From positions 62,001-126,000 of the forward strand of contig NZ_CP015164.1 in assembly GCF_001766235.1 (NCBI RefSeq): a stretch of DNA of 64,000 nucleotides, given 5' to 3'. Numbering within the stretch: the stretch's first letter is position 1; every line of letters begins with the position of its first letter. The stretch comes from Acetobacter ascendens (GTDB taxonomy: Bacteria > Pseudomonadota > Alphaproteobacteria > Acetobacterales > Acetobacteraceae). This document shows positions 63,995 to 64,000 of the stretch, piece after piece. Position numbers and translations under genes: made by a program. Below the pieces are notes generated by a model, which did no database searches, was not told the DNA's origin, and saw only the letters and a list, made by a program, of their open reading frames with translations.

Positions 63995-64000
63995 CTGCCG

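Larger units (their letters stand above)
62710..64000. mobile_element. Second IS110/IS1111-type element, inverted, runs off window
   Basis: Contains the transposase at 62972-63994 and a right non-coding end that meets the first element tail to tail. Near the junction the minus strand reads CTTGCATAACGGACGGCAACCATATG, the likely right terminus. Its left end lies beyond base 64000, so limits are approximate. Confidence 0.7.

Noticed and set aside
1-64000. Search for rRNA genes, CRISPR arrays, prophage genes and replication origins
   Set aside because: No rRNA-like sequence, spaced repeats, phage structural genes or iteron/DnaA-box clusters were seen on reading both strands.

Overview
The window most likely comes from an acetic acid bacterium, probably Acetobacter. 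The basis is its mix of genes: a membrane-type periplasmic flavo-dehydrogenase with a triheme cytochrome c, an OprB-type sugar porin, a lactate permease and a SatP/YaaH acetate-transporter family gene. It also has an IS1380-family element, a family first described from Acetobacter, and many other insertion sequences in an otherwise compact chromosome. This is inference from gene content; no taxonomic search was run.

Layout. 1-206 is the 5' end of a polysaccharide ABC-2 permease that runs off the left edge. 396-24977 is ordinary chromosome. It carries two paralogous SLT-SPOR lytic transglycosylase lipoproteins and an envelope operon (hldD-lgt-midA-pgeF-lipoprotein). It also carries a lactate permease, a sugar porter, tRNA-Arg(ACG), guaA, cysK, ybaK, mtnA and a histone H1-like protein. 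A zinc regulon (zur / znuACB) follows, with a perfect 19-bp palindrome between the divergent genes. 25036-29802 holds a satP acetate-transporter gene split by an IS5-family element, then a MarR-FUSC efflux pair with its own operator-like palindrome.

30021-44876 is a cobalamin block. A B12 riboswitch leads DUF1636-cobW-cobN-cobB-phosphatase-cobO-cobQ, with bluB-cobD, cobC, cobS-cobT and cobU packed around it, several with overlapping ends. It covers cobalt insertion (CobN), a,c-amidation, adenosylation, the remaining amidations, aminopropanol attachment, the lower ligand (BluB) and nucleotide-loop assembly. The corrin-ring methyltransferases and the other cobaltochelatase subunits are not in the window.

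44891-64000 is accessory and decaying. It contains an MFS exporter, an aldehyde dehydrogenase and a three-subunit GMC dehydrogenase operon in which two subunits carry single-base homopolymer shifts. A DUF2147 gene behind a second cobalamin riboswitch is cut by an IS1380-family element. An OprB porin is followed by an IS630-family element lodged in the loop of the dctA terminator hairpin. A Rieske oxygenase lies opposite a LysR regulator. Last come a tonB remnant and two IS110/IS1111-type elements lying tail to tail.

For the IS5 and IS1380 insertions, removing the element plus one 4-bp target duplication restores the host reading frame exactly, so both events can be read from the sequence. The points most worth following are the riboswitch-controlled DUF2147 gene, the paired homopolymer shifts in the dehydrogenase operon, the two putative bridge-RNA regions, an unannotated 49-residue membrane protein and the unknown gene downstream of zur.
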